The position numbers and the translations under genes are program-made. Shown here one piece after another: positions 34,030 through 46,900 of a DNA stretch of 64,000 nt; within the stretch, counting starts at the first letter, position 1; every line of letters starts with the position of its first letter. Under the pieces are notes generated by a model. The model saw only the letters and a program-made list of their open reading frames with translations. It had not been told where the DNA came from and did not search any database. Origin of the DNA: Schistosoma haematobium (taxonomy: Eukaryota > Platyhelminthes > Trematoda > Strigeidida > Schistosomatidae); NCBI RefSeq assembly GCF_000699445.3, contig NC_067195.1:61913591-61977590 (forward strand), written 5' to 3'.

Positions 34030-37000
34030 AAAATTGTATGTTACCACCGAATACGAGGACTGAAGCAGTTTTTCTGAAACCACGTGCACCATTCAAACTG
34101 GCTGCCTTCAACGTTCGCACATTTATGCAGGTCGGACAACAGATAGGGCTGGCTATGTCTTTGGAAAGTCTTCATATCGATGTCTGCTGTCTATCCGAGA
34201 CCCGTATTCAAGACTCTGGCGAAGTACTACAAATTCGATCTCCATCTGTCGCTTTGAAAAGCTTGTTTTACGTGCGCTTATCCGGGGACCCTGTGGCATC
34301 TTCGTCTGGTCTTGCTGGCGTTGGTGTCGCACTAAGCGCTAGAGCTGAGGCAGCACTAGTCGATTGGATCCCCATTAACAGTCGGTTATGTGCTGTTAGA
34401 TTAGAAAGTTCCATCAAAGTGAGAAGAAATCGGCGTGAGAAACGATGTCTTTTCGTCATCTTCGCCCATTCTCCGACAGATTACAGCCCGAATGCCACCA
34501 AGGATGAGTTTTACCACCAACTAACAGTTCTACAGAAAGTTCATCAGACAGATATTGTAGTACTAGCCGGAGACTTGAATGCTCAGGTTGGGCGTCTAGG
34601 CACAGAAGAGAGTCGTTTAGGTGGCCGATTGGGACTCGTTGGTTGCAGGACAGATAACGGGGACTGTCTACTGCAACTGTGCACAGACCACAACCTGTTT
34701 CTGGCTAGCACTAACTTCCGGCACAGTCATCGCCGATGTGCCACCTGGCGTCCTCCCTCTGCATCCCAGGCCTGGACTCAGATTGATCACATCGCGATCA
34801 GCTACCGCTGGCGTGGTTGTGTACAAGACTGCCGCTCCTTTTGGAGTGCCTATCTGGACTCTGATCATGCCCTGGTCTGCGTCAAACTTACCTTACTTTT
34901 CAGTGGCCAACGAAGTGACCGTCACCAAAGGATTGATGTCAGCAAGTTGGTTGCAACTTCTGTTGCAAGTAAGTATCGAACCGAGCTAGCCTCTAGGCTA
35001 GCTACCACTCCACCGAAAAGTATAGATGAGCATTGGTTGCAATTGCATGACGCCATGAAAATGGCGGGAACAGTCAGTTGTGGGTTTGCGAAACGTCCCG
35101 CTTTTAAGCACTGGGTTTCTCCAGGTTCCTTACAACTCATTGAAGCCCGTCGGTCTACTCCGGGTGACCGTGAGTTTGACCATAAACGAAGGATGTTACG
35201 TAAGGAAATTGGGCAAAGCTTGCGTAAGGACCGAGAAGCCTGGTGGTCGATGCGTTCTAATGAGCTGGAAGCAGCAGCTGCATCTGGTAACTACCGGAAG
35301 CTCTTCCAGCTCATCCGAGCCACTGGCAGCAAGAAGTCTGGTGTGAGTGAAACAATCTGCGAGGGCGATGGGATGCCAGTCACTAACATCCATCGACGTC
35401 TTGGACGAAGGGCAGTTCAACTGGCCTGCTGCTCCGGCAACATCGGTCAGACTGTCCTGCCCTCCATGGCCGGTGACGACTGATCCACCAAATGAGGAGG
35501 AAGTCCGCAAGGAACTCCAACTCTTGAAGCGTTACAAATCACCTGGCCCAGATGACTTACCTCCGACCCTTTTTAAAGATGGTGGTGACTTTTTGACTAA
35601 GGAATTGACGACGTTGTTTACAAAGGTTTGGGAACTAGAGAGTGTACCAACGTCATGGAATGAGTCGATAGTTGTCCCTATCTTTAAAAAGGGTTCACGT
35701 CGTTCCTGTAACAACTATCGGGGGATAAGTTTACTTCCGATTGCGTCCAAGCTATTGGCTTCCGTCATTCTTCGTAGGTTGTTCAAAACCCGAGAAAGAT
35801 TGACTCGCGAGGAGCAGGCTGGGTTTCGTTCTGGTCGAGGATGTATTGATCATATCTTCACCCTCCGCCAAATGTTAGAACACCATCATACTTATCAGAG
35901 GCCAACAATCGTAGTGTTTCTTGACATCAGGGCTGCCTTCGATTCGTTGGATAGGACTGTTCTCTGGGATTGTCTATTGAATAAGGGTGTGCCTGAGAAG
36001 TTTATTAACATCTTAAAAGCCCTATATACAAACACCGCAGGCAGAGTGAGGGCATACAACCACCTCTCTCCATTGTTCCATTCGAGCAGTGGGGTTAGGC
36101 AGGGTTGCCCAATCTCACCATTCCTCTTCAACTTTGCCATCGATGACATTCTGGAAACAGCTCTGATGGATGTAAGTAATGGTGGTGTGGATCTGTTGCC
36201 TGGAGAAAGACTTCTCGACCTTGAGTATGCAGATGATATTGTCTTACTGTGCGATAATGCCCAAGCCATGCAATCCGCACTTAATCAGTTGGCAATCAGT
36301 GTCCGTAGGTATGGTATGTGCTTTGCACCTTCGAAGTGCAAAGTACTTCTACAAGACTGGCAGGATTCTAATCCTGTACTCACCCTGGATGGTGAGCAGA
36401 TATACGTAGTTGAGAAGTTCGTGTATCTGGGTAACTGTATAAGTGCTGGTGGGGGTGTGAGTGATGAGATCAATGCACGAATAGTGAAAGCCAGAGCGGC
36501 TTATGCCAATCTGTGCCACCTTTGGCGCCTTCGTGATGTTAGTCTGGCTGTAAAAGGTCGGATCTACAACGCGTCGGTGAGAGCAGTTTTGCTCTATGCT
36601 TGTGAAACCTAGTCTCTCCGAGTTGAGGACGTTAGACGACTCTCTGTGTTCGATCATCGCTGTCTCCGAAGGATTGCTGACATTCAGTGGCAACACCATG
36701 TCAGTAATGCAGAGGTTCGGCATCGTGTGTTCGAGCACAGAGATGATAATTCAATTGGTGTCACCATCTTGAAACACCGACTTCGGTGGCTTGGACATGT
36801 TCTACGAATGTCGTCCCAGAGAATTCCACGTCGTGCATTATTTGCCGACTCTGGGACTGGTTGGAAGAAGCGGAGAGGTGGTCAGTGCATGACATGGTGT
36901 CGTGGTATGAAAGAAAGCTGCAAAGGACTGGCTTCTGTTGGTCCTTCACGACTTCCTGGTTGGGGTCTGAGAGATGGTGCTACACAGTGGCTAGAGACGT

Positions 37001-37294
37001 TATCAGATATGGCTCAGAATAGAAGCCAGTGGCGATCCTGCTGTAACCTTTTACTTTCTTCATAAAAAGTGGTTGTGTCTCCTTTACCTGAAAGATTTTT
37101 TCTGATTGTACCTTTTCGTTCTCTCGTTACTACCACACTACCTTACTCCAATCTCTTAATCATTGTTCTCTTTCTCTTTTGCGCTCCTTAGTTTTTTTTT
37201 CTACTTCTCTTCGAATTCTCATTGTGTGGCGCATATATATTGGCGCTCTCTTGTACCAATATTCATGTGTTCAAATAAATAAATAAATAAATAA
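34030..37294 (+). mobile_element. RTE-clade LINE, nearly complete
   Basis: A 3.2-kb non-LTR retrotransposon with an endonuclease-reverse transcriptase ORF, a short 3' UTR and an (AAAT)n tail at 37272-37294. The short length, single ORF and short tandem-repeat tail fit the RTE clade. The left edge is uncertain and I could not identify a target-site duplication. Confidence 0.85.
34038..37065 (+). pseudogene. RTE endonuclease-reverse transcriptase, two lesions
   Basis: About 1,000 codons. Endonuclease: FKLAAFNVRTFMQVGQQ, DVCCLSETRIQDSG, VVLAGDLNAQVG, WTQIDHIAIS, YLDSDHALV. Reverse transcriptase: KRYKSPGPDDLPPTLFKDGG, SIVVPIFKKGSRRSCNNYRG, EEQAGFRSGRGCIDHIFTLR, VVFLDIRAAFDSLDR, SGVRQGCPISPFLF, and the catalytic YADDIVLL. 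The C-terminal part is RLRWLGHVLRM. The frame shifts near 35405, where the text appears to skip part of a conserved block, and TAG at 36610-36612 interrupts it after the CET of a CETW-like motif. Everything else is open, so this is a young but dead copy. Confidence 0.88.
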
Positions 37295-37300
37295 TCACTT

Positions 37301-37815
37301 CCCGGTTGTCAACGCCGTGGAAGGGTTCTTCTGGAGGTGCCTGAAAAGGAAATTGGGTTAGAGGTGGTCTTAGTGACCTGAGAGCGTGACCGCAGTGCCC
37401 AAGGGCAACTGCTTGAGGTCGGTCACACACGACCTTTTTATGGGTAATTTTTGTGTTAGCTCCGTACGTGTTGAGACCTTACCGCCGGAGACGGATATCC
37501 GTGAGGTAAGGCGAGGTGTGAATTTTTAGGGTCGACCTTTTCTAACCCCACCCCTCCTTGTGGGAAGGCAGCATCGCTGTCATACTGGTTGTCTGGAGGA
37601 AACACCTTACTGCTGTCACACCTCTGCACAGTCAGTAGTACGACTTCGCCTTCGGACCTTGGGTTTGTTGCTTTTAGTCTTACCGCTCTTCAACCGACCT
37701 ATTTGACATGGTAGGACCTTAAGGAACGATTGTTCCAGCCAGTATAGCTCGGTTGCTTCATCACAATACGCAAGTCCGACCACCACGCCAAGGTAGCAAC
37801 AACGGTCGGGTAGCA
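37301..37815 (+). mobile_element. LINE leader fragment, plus orientation
   Basis: Homologous in inverted orientation to 19160-19710. It starts directly after the tail of the preceding LINE and runs into a reverse transcriptase fragment. Confidence 0.65.
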
Positions 37816-37819
37816 CTGA

Positions 37820-38505
37820 GCAACAATGTCAGAATGTTTGGAATGCGCTTCTCTCCCTCTAAATGCAAGTTGTTGCCTCAGGACCGGTCTGCGTCAACGC
37901 CTGAACTAAGGATAGGGAATGAAGTAGTCGAACGCGTTGACAACTTTACTTATCTTGGAAGTCTGATCAGCCCTAGTGGGTTGGTGCCTGACGAAATCTC
38001 AGCACGGATTCGAAAACCTCGTTTGGCTTTTGCCAACTTACGTCACCTATGGCGAAGGCGAGATATCCTTCTATCAATAAAAGGACGAGTATACTGAGCG
38101 GCAGTCCGTTCTGTCCTACTTTACGGCTGCGAAACGAGGCCATTAAGAGTAGAAGATACTCGTAAGCTACTAATATTTGACCACAGATGCCTTAGAAAAT
38201 ATTGCTGGCGTCTGCTAGGATCACTGGGTAAGTAATAGTGAGGTTAGACGCAGGGTATTAGGGAATGATGGTCAATCAGATGATGAGGTTGTGAATCTTT
38301 ATCGACTGAGGTGGTTGGGCCACGTGCTGCGTATGTTGGTAGATGCAGGCTACTTGGTTGGGGTCGGTGTGACTATCGTAACCAATGATTGGAGACTGGT
38401 TGACATGGCTCAGAATCGATCACAATGGCGTCAGTGTATACACTCTGTCTTCCTTCGATCTGCGAGATTAAAGTTGTTTTATAATCTTTCTAAGGACTAA
38501 TTCTA
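37820..38505 (+). pseudogene. LINE reverse transcriptase C-terminal fragment
   Basis: MRFSPSKCKLLPQDRSASTP, then NFTYLGSLISPSGLVPDEIS and LRHLWRRRDILLSIKGRVY, a stop, then LYRLRWLGHVLRM and MAQNRSQWRQC. These blocks parallel 36300-37030 of the neighbouring LINE but differ enough to be another subfamily. The element is internally deleted (leader joined to RT end) and has several stops. Confidence 0.8.
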
Positions 38506-40165
38506 TTTTTCTGTATTATGTACTTATACACAATCTTCTTTTACACATTACTATAATTGAAGTGACTACTTCTATGAATTCGGTGTTCATCATGTTGTGC
38601 TAATGAGGTGTGGCAACTTGGACCGATGCACATATGTGCTTGGTCATACGTTGTAGCTGACTGACTGAAGAGCTGATCGTTTGAGGTTACTAAACAAGAT
38701 ATAACAAGAAGACTAGTAACGAAAACAAAATATAAAAACCGAAATAGGAAGTGAAAAAGTGAACAAACATTAAGTGAGGAATAGGACTTCATCCAAAGTA
38801 TGAGGGACAAATGTATCAAAGCTACTCATTAGTTGATATACAAGCTTTTAAGGATTGATATGTTATGACAACAGTATAATTAGTGGACGAATCAGTGTGG
38901 TTTTAGATATCAAGTCTTTGACTCTGGTGCGGGATTCAATAATCCGGTTGGCTAAATAGCATTTTGGTATTACAGCTTGTCAGTCTATGATAATAACGCT
39001 AACTCTGATTCCTAAACCTTAATTCTCATTCTAACTTGTAATTCTAATTCCTCACGCTAAGTTATAACCCTCTTTTGACAGTAGTAAGTAGGTGAATTCT
39101 CCTAAGGTCACCATGGCGCCACCATATAATGGTCTCACCTTTTATGAACACGGTACTTTTTTATACCTGAACTATAACCCGTCAAATTCCCATAACCTCT
39201 ACTATCTATTGCGTTATACTGCTTCGGTTTTACTTCTCCTCTTCTATTTAGTGCATACCTCAAATCATCAGGCGTCTGTAAAAGCGTCTCAACATTCGGA
39301 ATTTGAAGAAGAGTGGTAGTGGTAGGCCTTATCTATGTACCATATCGGTGTTTTGTAAGTCTAAAGCCCCTAAAGAACGCAACTGATCGTTTGGGACCAC
39401 ACCATTACTGACAACAAACCAACATAATTAGAATGCTGCATATTTTTTAAACTATTTGATCAATTGCATTCGTCTCAACATTCAAACGTTTGTAATCTGT
39501 GAGTCCTATTTATATTTAATGGTTTGAATGGTTGTAGACAGAATAGCTTTCACCTAATGGGGTTCCGTGTCTAGTAACAGTGGATCACCAATACCTCCAG
39601 GCAAGAACTTAGTGGTATTAACGATAATAGAGGGGACAGAAATTGGTAAATTATAGTAAGATATTATCTTTAGTCCTTAACAATAGGCCAAGTTACCTCT
39701 TAAAGGACTCCTGGGAAGTCGCTTGGACTAACTCAGGCGGCAGCGAATTCCAGCATTTGACAACTCTTAAGGAGTAGAAGTTATGTCTACAGTCCGTTCT
39801 GCTGTGTTGTCTCTAGTTTCTAGGAGTTACCCCTTAGGTAGACCGCGTAGACAACCTAACGATGGCGTGGTTGACAAAAATACCAAATATAGTATGCCAG
39901 TTGTCCCGGACAGAAAACACACAAAAGATAGAAAACCAACCCGACTGAGTCTTAGCACGGAGAGGAAAGTTTAAAACCCCCGCCCAATAGGATATGTCAA
40001 AGTTATGCAAACGTGTTTGTATTGTGGTGCAGAGAGAAGCAGTGATTTGATATCTCATTAAATTTTGAAAGTTGTCACGGAATCCCATTCTAATTATGAT
40101 GAAATATGATGTAACATCCAATATCGCGTCATGTAAGGTGCCACGTTTTCAAGCCTCAGTCTTTA
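38506..40165. other. Intergenic, repeat-rich
   Basis: No gene supported. A stretch around 38880-38940 (ggacgaatcagt ... caagtctttgactctggtgc) resembles 42175-42230 (ggacgaatcagtcag ... ggtcttggattttggcgt), so both are copies of one unclassified repeat. Short ORFs here have no recognisable domain. Confidence 0.5.
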
Positions 40166-40327
40166 CAATAAACTCTTTCTTTCACTTGGTATTGTTTGGC
40201 TTGTATCTTCCGATTGAGGTTTAAGACTACAATTGATCAGTCTGTTATTGGCACATGTGCATACTGTGTGTGTGCCTCGATATTACCTCAATTCACAAGC
40301 ACTATAAGCAAAGATGGATAGTGGCTA

Positions 40328-40388
40328 GCAGTGGAATCCAGGACGCGCATTTCGTCCTATTTGGGACTCATCAGCTAGATGTGCCTGC
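40328..40388 (-). ncRNA. Hammerhead ribozyme (minus strand)
   Basis: The core CTGATGAG is followed by stem II GTCC/GGAC closing a 6-base loop, then GAAA, a self-complementary atgcgcgt stem III and the GTC cleavage triplet. Stem I pairs atctag with ctggat. All invariant core positions are present, so it should be able to self-cleave, perhaps best as a dimer because stem III is so short. Confidence 0.88.
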
Positions 40389-40412
40389 ATCTCATAGTTG
40401 ATGTTCACTCTG

Positions 40413-40467
40413 AGACTCGAACCCAGTACCATTCGCTTCAAACACCATCGCGTTATCCACTCAGCTA
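40413..40467 (-). promoter_or_regulatory. Internal RNA polymerase III promoter (A and B boxes)
   Basis: Mirror copy of the plus-strand promoter: A box at 40457-40467 and B box at 40413-40423, identical in sequence when reverse-complemented. Confidence 0.75.
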
Positions 40468-40746
40468 CTGAGACCTGATAGTCACTTGCTTGTGCAATGG
40501 GGTGAGTTTAAATTCACTTGTTATTGTTTGGCTTGTATCTTCCCATTGATGTTTAAGACTGCAATTGATCAGTCTGTTATTGGCATATGTGCATACCGTG
40601 CGTATGCCTCGATATTGCCTTAATTCACAAGTAAAGATGGATAGTGGCTAGCAGTGGAATCTAATCAATGGGAAGATACAAGCCAAACAATAACAAGTGA
40701 ATTTAAACTCACCCCATTGCACAAGCAAGTGACTATCAGGTCTCAG

Positions 40747-40801
40747 TAGCTGAGTGGATAACGCGATGGTGTTTGAAGCGAATGGTACTGGGTTCGAGTC
40801 T
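40747..40801 (+). promoter_or_regulatory. Internal RNA polymerase III promoter (A and B boxes)
   Basis: A box tagctgagtgg (40747-40757) and B box ggttcgagtct (40791-40801) match the tRNA-type consensus with 33 bases between them. They lie about 25 bases upstream of the hammerhead. Confidence 0.75.
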
Positions 40802-40825
40802 CAGAGTGAACATCAACTATGAGAT

Positions 40826-40886
40826 GCAGGCACATCTAGCTGACGAGTCCCAAATAGGACGAAATGCGCGTCCTGGATTCCACTGC
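40826..40886 (+). ncRNA. Hammerhead ribozyme (plus strand)
   Basis: Same fold as the minus-strand copy, with cleavage predicted after GTC at 40870-40872. The core reads CTGACGAG: the T-to-C change is at position 7, the one variable core position, so activity is not excluded. Stem I atctag/ctggat is intact. Confidence 0.85.
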
Positions 40887-40905
40887 TAGCCACTATCCAT
40901 GTTTG

Positions 40906-43900
40906 CTCATAAAAACTGTTTTTCTTGTTTAGTGCTGATCTAAAATACCTTAAATTTCTTCGATTTAGGTATCCAGCTGCCTGTTAATACAAGAACGCTT
41001 CTTACTCACAGATATGTTGAAATGCAAATATGTTATGTCCATGACCACTGCTATTCGTTTATATATATATATATATATATTCCATAAAATGTTGTTACAG
41101 AATGTTTCCAACAGGGACTTATAGCGAAATTCGTGTCGTAGGACTAAAGATATAGATCGGGTCGGCCTGCAGTTAATGAGAATAAATTGAGAAAAAAGTC
41201 TATTTGGATCATAGACACAGAAGTTTGTCAATAAATAATCACAAACTCCTTGAGCCAAACTGTTATAACTTGTGGCCATGTCCTTTATTAATATATTAGA
41301 GAATAGTGACTTGTCGACCAGACCAATAACGCACAAACCAGTACGAACAATCTAGAGACTTTATCAGTCGTTCTTCATGCATAGCCCTGCCTGTTGAGTC
41401 CAAAACATAAATCTAAGCATCCGCGATATGAATCATGTATTTCAAACACACTGGGTTAATATGAAAACCAAACAGACTACATCGAATCACAAAATAGGGA
41501 ACAACATTTGTACAAGTTCTAACCGAAAGTGACTGTGAATGTGGGGGACTGTAGTTAACAGACTAGACATAACGTAAGAATGGTAAATCGTATAAAAACA
41601 GTCTATAAGTCGAAATGAAGATTATAATAAGTGGAATATATATTTGCATAATCAAGTTACTCAGTAGCCATACAATAAGAATATACGTATAATATTTGTC
41701 CACAAATAGTTCTCAAAAGTTGCCATTCATAATTCCCCTCGGGATATATCGCAAACTACCAAACCCCTAGATAATGATTACAGATTAACGTCCATCTCTC
41801 AAAATGATTGTGTTTGATTTATCAAGCGTACCTCCCACAATGAGAATGGGCATCGACAAAATAGTTCAACGACAAATCAATAATAACGGTAAGAACAACA
41901 ACAACCCATACCATGTCTGCTGAAGAATCAAACCCTCATCATCTGACCAGTGTTTCCAGTGTTGATCTGCTGAAATTCATAAAGAACCATAAGCAAACCT
42001 AGTTATCTCTTCTGCTTTTATGTCAACTTCTCAGCTCTATAAATCTGTGAGCAATAACAACATGTTCACTCAGCCTTGAGGTGTCTTATTTTATTCAACA
42101 CCGACGAATGTGGTTCAGTACCGTTTATAACCATGGTAAATTATAGCCAGTTGGGCAAGACTATATGTTATGGACGAATCAGTCAGATTTAGGATAACAG
42201 GTCTTGGATTTTGGCGTCGAATTAATTCATCCTATGGCATTCAGTTTTTAAGCCCATAGATGCTGTGCTGGATCACCCTCCAACGAGGTGTCTAGACTTC
42301 AGTGATCTCACCAGATACCTTGTTGTTATTTACTGAGTAACTCAGTGCACAGGAGCTCTATTTAGACTTCTGTTCAAACGAGTGTGGTTGTACCTAACCT
42401 CGGTGAGTTGAATTTTATCGCTTTGATCGGTTTTGATCAGGATTACCGTTTTCACTGCAATAAGATTACTTTCAATTCAGTAATTATAAAGTATTAAAAA
42501 CAGTGTCGTATCTCACGAGAGGTCTTACGCTTGTATTCTTTTTTGGAACGATAGTTTTTCCGGTCGTTGTGCATTTTAAATTTAGTGGTTGTCGGTTCGG
42601 CTTTGTTTTTTAATCCAATTCTTGGGTCAGCCTTTGCCTCTGTCTGTTTTTTCAAAGTTATTTGACTGATAAATGGACAGCGCAAAAAAGTGAGTTCCAA
42701 CGGTCGAGTATTCGTTACTCTGTGAGTAGTGGTATACAGAGTGACGAGTGCAAAAGGTGGTACTAGGAAGTCCTCACTAGTCTAACAAGATTTATGTGGT
42801 TATCTCCGCTAAGCTTCTCGGATCCAATAAGCTTGTTACCAGTAGCTATTGTGTTGGTGAATGTAGCTATAGAAAATTGTGTTACAGGAAAACTGAAGAT
42901 GTTCGACTGATTAAAACATCCCTATGGAATAATAATGATTTCACTGTTATTTTGCGATGTATTTGTTTTACTCAACTGAACGTGTTTTTATATATCAGTA
43001 TTTTTGGATATTTCGTTTTCTCTTTGTCTCTGGTTTGGTATTTGAGAGGTTTTGCTTCAGGAACCTACAAAATTGAAGGTTTGTTTTGTAATTGTTATAA
43101 TAATTATTAGGTTGACTGTCGGTAAATTGCGAATACACTTTGGTACCTAGATAGGAGCTTTGTTCTATTGTTAATTTGGGTTCGTAAACTGCAAATAGAT
43201 CGATATATCATACTTCAATAACGGAAGGGAGAGCAAAAACTTGAACGTAACATATTGTGCTGGGCGCTAATTTGCTGCCCCATAATTAGGACGCATATGA
43301 TGGTACTTGCTACATCTGTACAAAAAGCGAAGTGCAAGCTAAAAGAGGATTAGATCACGTGGGATGAAGAACCGTCTGTGAAAAGGTTTATCAGAAATAA
43401 AAACTCAATAAAGCAGATAACGAAGCAGATTTCTCCAGTGCTTTGTCCCCTAAATTGCAGCAGTCGGGAAAAAACCTAGCAAGCCCTATCGTAAGGTTAG
43501 GTCTGTTTTTGACAGTAAGATTGACAAAAGGTAAAGCCTGAATATCCAGGTCTTTCCTTAATTCTCAAACTGGATGGGACCAAACGCTGATTGAAACTCC
43601 GGAGATAACCTAGGATTAGGTACGGGCTCATAGTAAAAATGAGAATAAGGATCTAAATTCACGAGAGAAAGACTGAACTCCTTAACCATAGTCGGGAAGC
43701 CAAAGGTTGTTAGCGGCACCAAGCAAGTTCTCGTTCACAGACTACAGAAGAGCAAGATTTCTGAGCCCATAACTCGTTATAAACGTTATATTGGCTTTAT
43801 TCTAGACTCCACCAACCCAAATGTAAGTTCCAAGGTGGAAAGTGGCTGACTAATTCCCTAGATAATAGGGAACATTATTGCGTAAGTTGTGGGTTCTTTA

Positions 43901-46900
43901 GAGCCAATAATACTCAGAAGCATGAACGAGAAGCCTTATTCCTCAAAAATAATTTTTCCTGTTATGGATGACAAATTACTTGAAAATAAATTGTGTGAAG
44001 TAGTTAGTAATTGCCTGAAATGCAAGAAACAAAAATGGCAGATAGGCTTGTTTTGACATAATCCAAACTGCGAGTTGAATGATATCTTTCTAGGCGAAAT
44101 TGACACTCAGTCTCCTAGCGATTGATACTTAATCTAGAGGGACTTCAATGCATCTACATAAATCTAAAACACTTATCGGGAAATTCTTGTGAAGGAAAAT
44201 TGTTTAACATAGTTATCATATGTACTTTATCGCACCATATGAAAGAAGCAGCTAACAACTACTTGTGTGAGGAAAGAACGCACTGTAAATCCCTCCAGAG
44301 TATTTTATGACACACCACTGTCACTTATTTGTTACTTCTCCTTGTTGTGTATTTCAAACCTTATTCAGTTCTGTTTTAGTCACACGTTATGTTCTTTAGT
44401 CTTTCTAGTTTGATCTTTTACCATGTGACCTTGGTTAAAGACATACCTTTGTTACCTAATTTTACTACTTCGTTTTTCTGAGCTATTGACTACAAGGTCG
44501 CGTTTAACTAACCTCAAGGTTGAGGCGTGGTTCATTGAATGGCTGTTATCCTCCGACCGTCTGCTTGAAAAGGTTGCCGAAATCCGTGCAGATAGTTATT
44601 TGGTCCCATATTGTAGGGAATATTTTTGCTAATTCCCATGTATCAAACTCTTTTTTATTAAATATTCCCTTTGCTGTTTGATACGTTAACTCTTGTTAGT
44701 GAAACCCTTGACTGTACAGCACAGACTGTACTGTTCGAGGTATTTCGCGCTCTTGACAGAATTCACTCACATAGTCAATTTGGAGACGTTTAAATTAAAC
44801 ACAGAGTTTGTGTTTCGAGATAATTTAATAAGAGCAACTCAAGAAAGCTACGTATATCATACAAAGAAACGTAGTCTCGTCTAATAGAATAAATTTGCGT
44901 CCGTTAGTTATGCGTTCAAACTGATTATTGGTATTTCGGTTGTTAAAACCTAAATCGTAATTTTTAGATCCTATATTGATTGAATACACAGATGAAGTCA
45001 TAAACCCGAGCTACGCGTCATACCCGAATAAGAGTAACCATAGGGTTTCCGTTTTAAATTCCACATCGTGTCCACCAACGATGTGTCAGCTTAAGACGTA
45101 TCAAGTCTTCGGTAATTATACAAGGGACTATACATAAAGCGTCTTCAGTAGATCAGTGTAAGGGAGTATGGATAAAAACTTTTTAAAGTGTCCGCACGAT
45201 GTCTAAAACGCCCTTTGCTACTGTGTAATCCGAAGAACGAAGAGGGAAGGACACATTTCAAAATCGTATATAGGAAGTTATCAGATGGAATGGTACTTAC
45301 TACTATATATACTCGAAATGAGACGGGATCATAGTTTCGAATAAGTGACGAAATTAGTCCGTCAACAGAGAATTTGAAGTCAGCAATCTTTTATTGTATT
45401 ATGGAATCGTGACACATTGACACAAATGATAATGTATTGCGTAAAGTGAATACCAATGGCACCAACCATTCACACAAATGATTCAATTGGCAATGATCTG
45501 ACCACGTGAACGTGAGGGACCACGGAGAACTTGTAATAGCAGACAAATCAGAATGAGAATAGTTATCTGGCACAAGTTTTCAACTGATTGCTGCCTGTAG
45601 TCTTTTTACCTTTACATGAGGTCTTGATGTTCTTTCGACTAGTTCATTTGTAGGGTGTAATACAGCATTATATGATGCTGAAGTTATCATACAACCTTGT
45701 GTAAAGGGTACATTCTACCTCTGTGAGATACATTTTAGCTGGCATTCACCAGTTAACATATACCTATCATCCACCTCTTTTCAAAATATTCCATACAAGT
45801 CCTTAACGGTTAATACTGACAGGTTTTTATCTCCTGATTGTACTAAATGAAATAAAAAACCCAATTGAACGGCACTATATCACTTAATAAATGAACAGAT
45901 TACCTCTAAAATTCCTCCCATACACACATTCACTGATTTTAGTAACAACCTATAACAGCTTAGATTGATTAGTTACAATTTGACCTCAAACAACAATAGA
46001 TCTCAATTATTCATTCACTTCCTTATTTCTTACAGACATTATATTTCGTATTATCTTACATTGAATGCTGGAAAGCTTTCTGTGTTTGAAAAGGCGAAAG
46101 CCTGCTCCACTATGACGACCAAAATAAAGACCTATTCACGACTACTCTGGCTTCTTCTATCAATAGAACGAGAGTTGACTACAGGCACGTAAAACCTCGC
46201 CAATACTTAACAATCACCATATACCAATACATTCAATTCAGTTAAACGAGCTCTCTACTCAGCTTTCAATTGTGGTAATTTTCAGTGAAATAGTGCCATC
46301 GACAACTTCCAAATCAACCAAAACATCGAAATATTTATTACTAATGTCTGATGAATCGTCTTTCGAACTCTGACTTTCTTATCTACAAATATCACTATCA
46401 CCACCCGATTATCTGTGCCATAACGTCTTCAGTTCTTCATGTCGTACCCCAAGAGTAAGACTGGTTGATATTAAACGTATAACACCCACATATACCGAAA
46501 AATCAACACAATGTGCCTATTAGTGCGATTTACTTGGGCCAACAACCGAAATTTCATAAATCAAGATGTCTAACGTTCTGTTAGTCTTAAATCAAAATAC
46601 TGAACGCTATAGTTGCGATATACGGCAGCTGCAAGACGTTCTTTCTGAAATCTACTGAAGATGCCACAGGTATTCGGAGCTTGACAATGCCTTAACCAGT
46701 AACAACTAATGTGAATCGTACTCACTAAATGAAATCAAAAGACAGAAGCGAGGAGGTTCGAAGATATATTTGATAGACTATCAATATATCGTGGGTCGAC
46801 TAATCCAATCAGGTTAGCGATTGCAGAGGATGTCGAGCACGGTGTTCCCACTCGTGATCTGGTGCGGATGCATGGCCGAGCGCCTTCATCTAGGTGAGTC

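Larger units (their letters stand above)
40170..40660 (-). mobile_element. Sm-alpha-type SINE-like repeat, one unit plus part of a second, minus strand
   Basis: Read on the minus strand, the block runs from a hammerhead 3' arm (attccactgctagccac, about 40660) through ~320 bases, a tRNA-like Pol III promoter and a full hammerhead, then repeats the first part of the unit to about 40170. The duplicated part (40170-40330 against 40520-40650) differs by scattered substitutions. Tandem units separated by hammerheads are the arrangement known for the schistosome Sm-alpha repeat. Confidence 0.8.
40664..40905 (+). mobile_element. Sm-alpha-type SINE-like repeat, plus strand
   Basis: A copy in the opposite orientation to the block at 40170-40660. 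It carries the same promoter and a hammerhead, from tcaatgggaagatacaagcc to ccactatccat. With the minus copy it forms an inverted repeat with arms of about 230 bases and a spacer near 110 bases. Confidence 0.8.

Noticed and set aside
40741..40805. tRNA gene
   Set aside because: A and B boxes are present, but the acceptor stem and anticodon arm do not close. It is the Pol III head of the SINE-like repeat.
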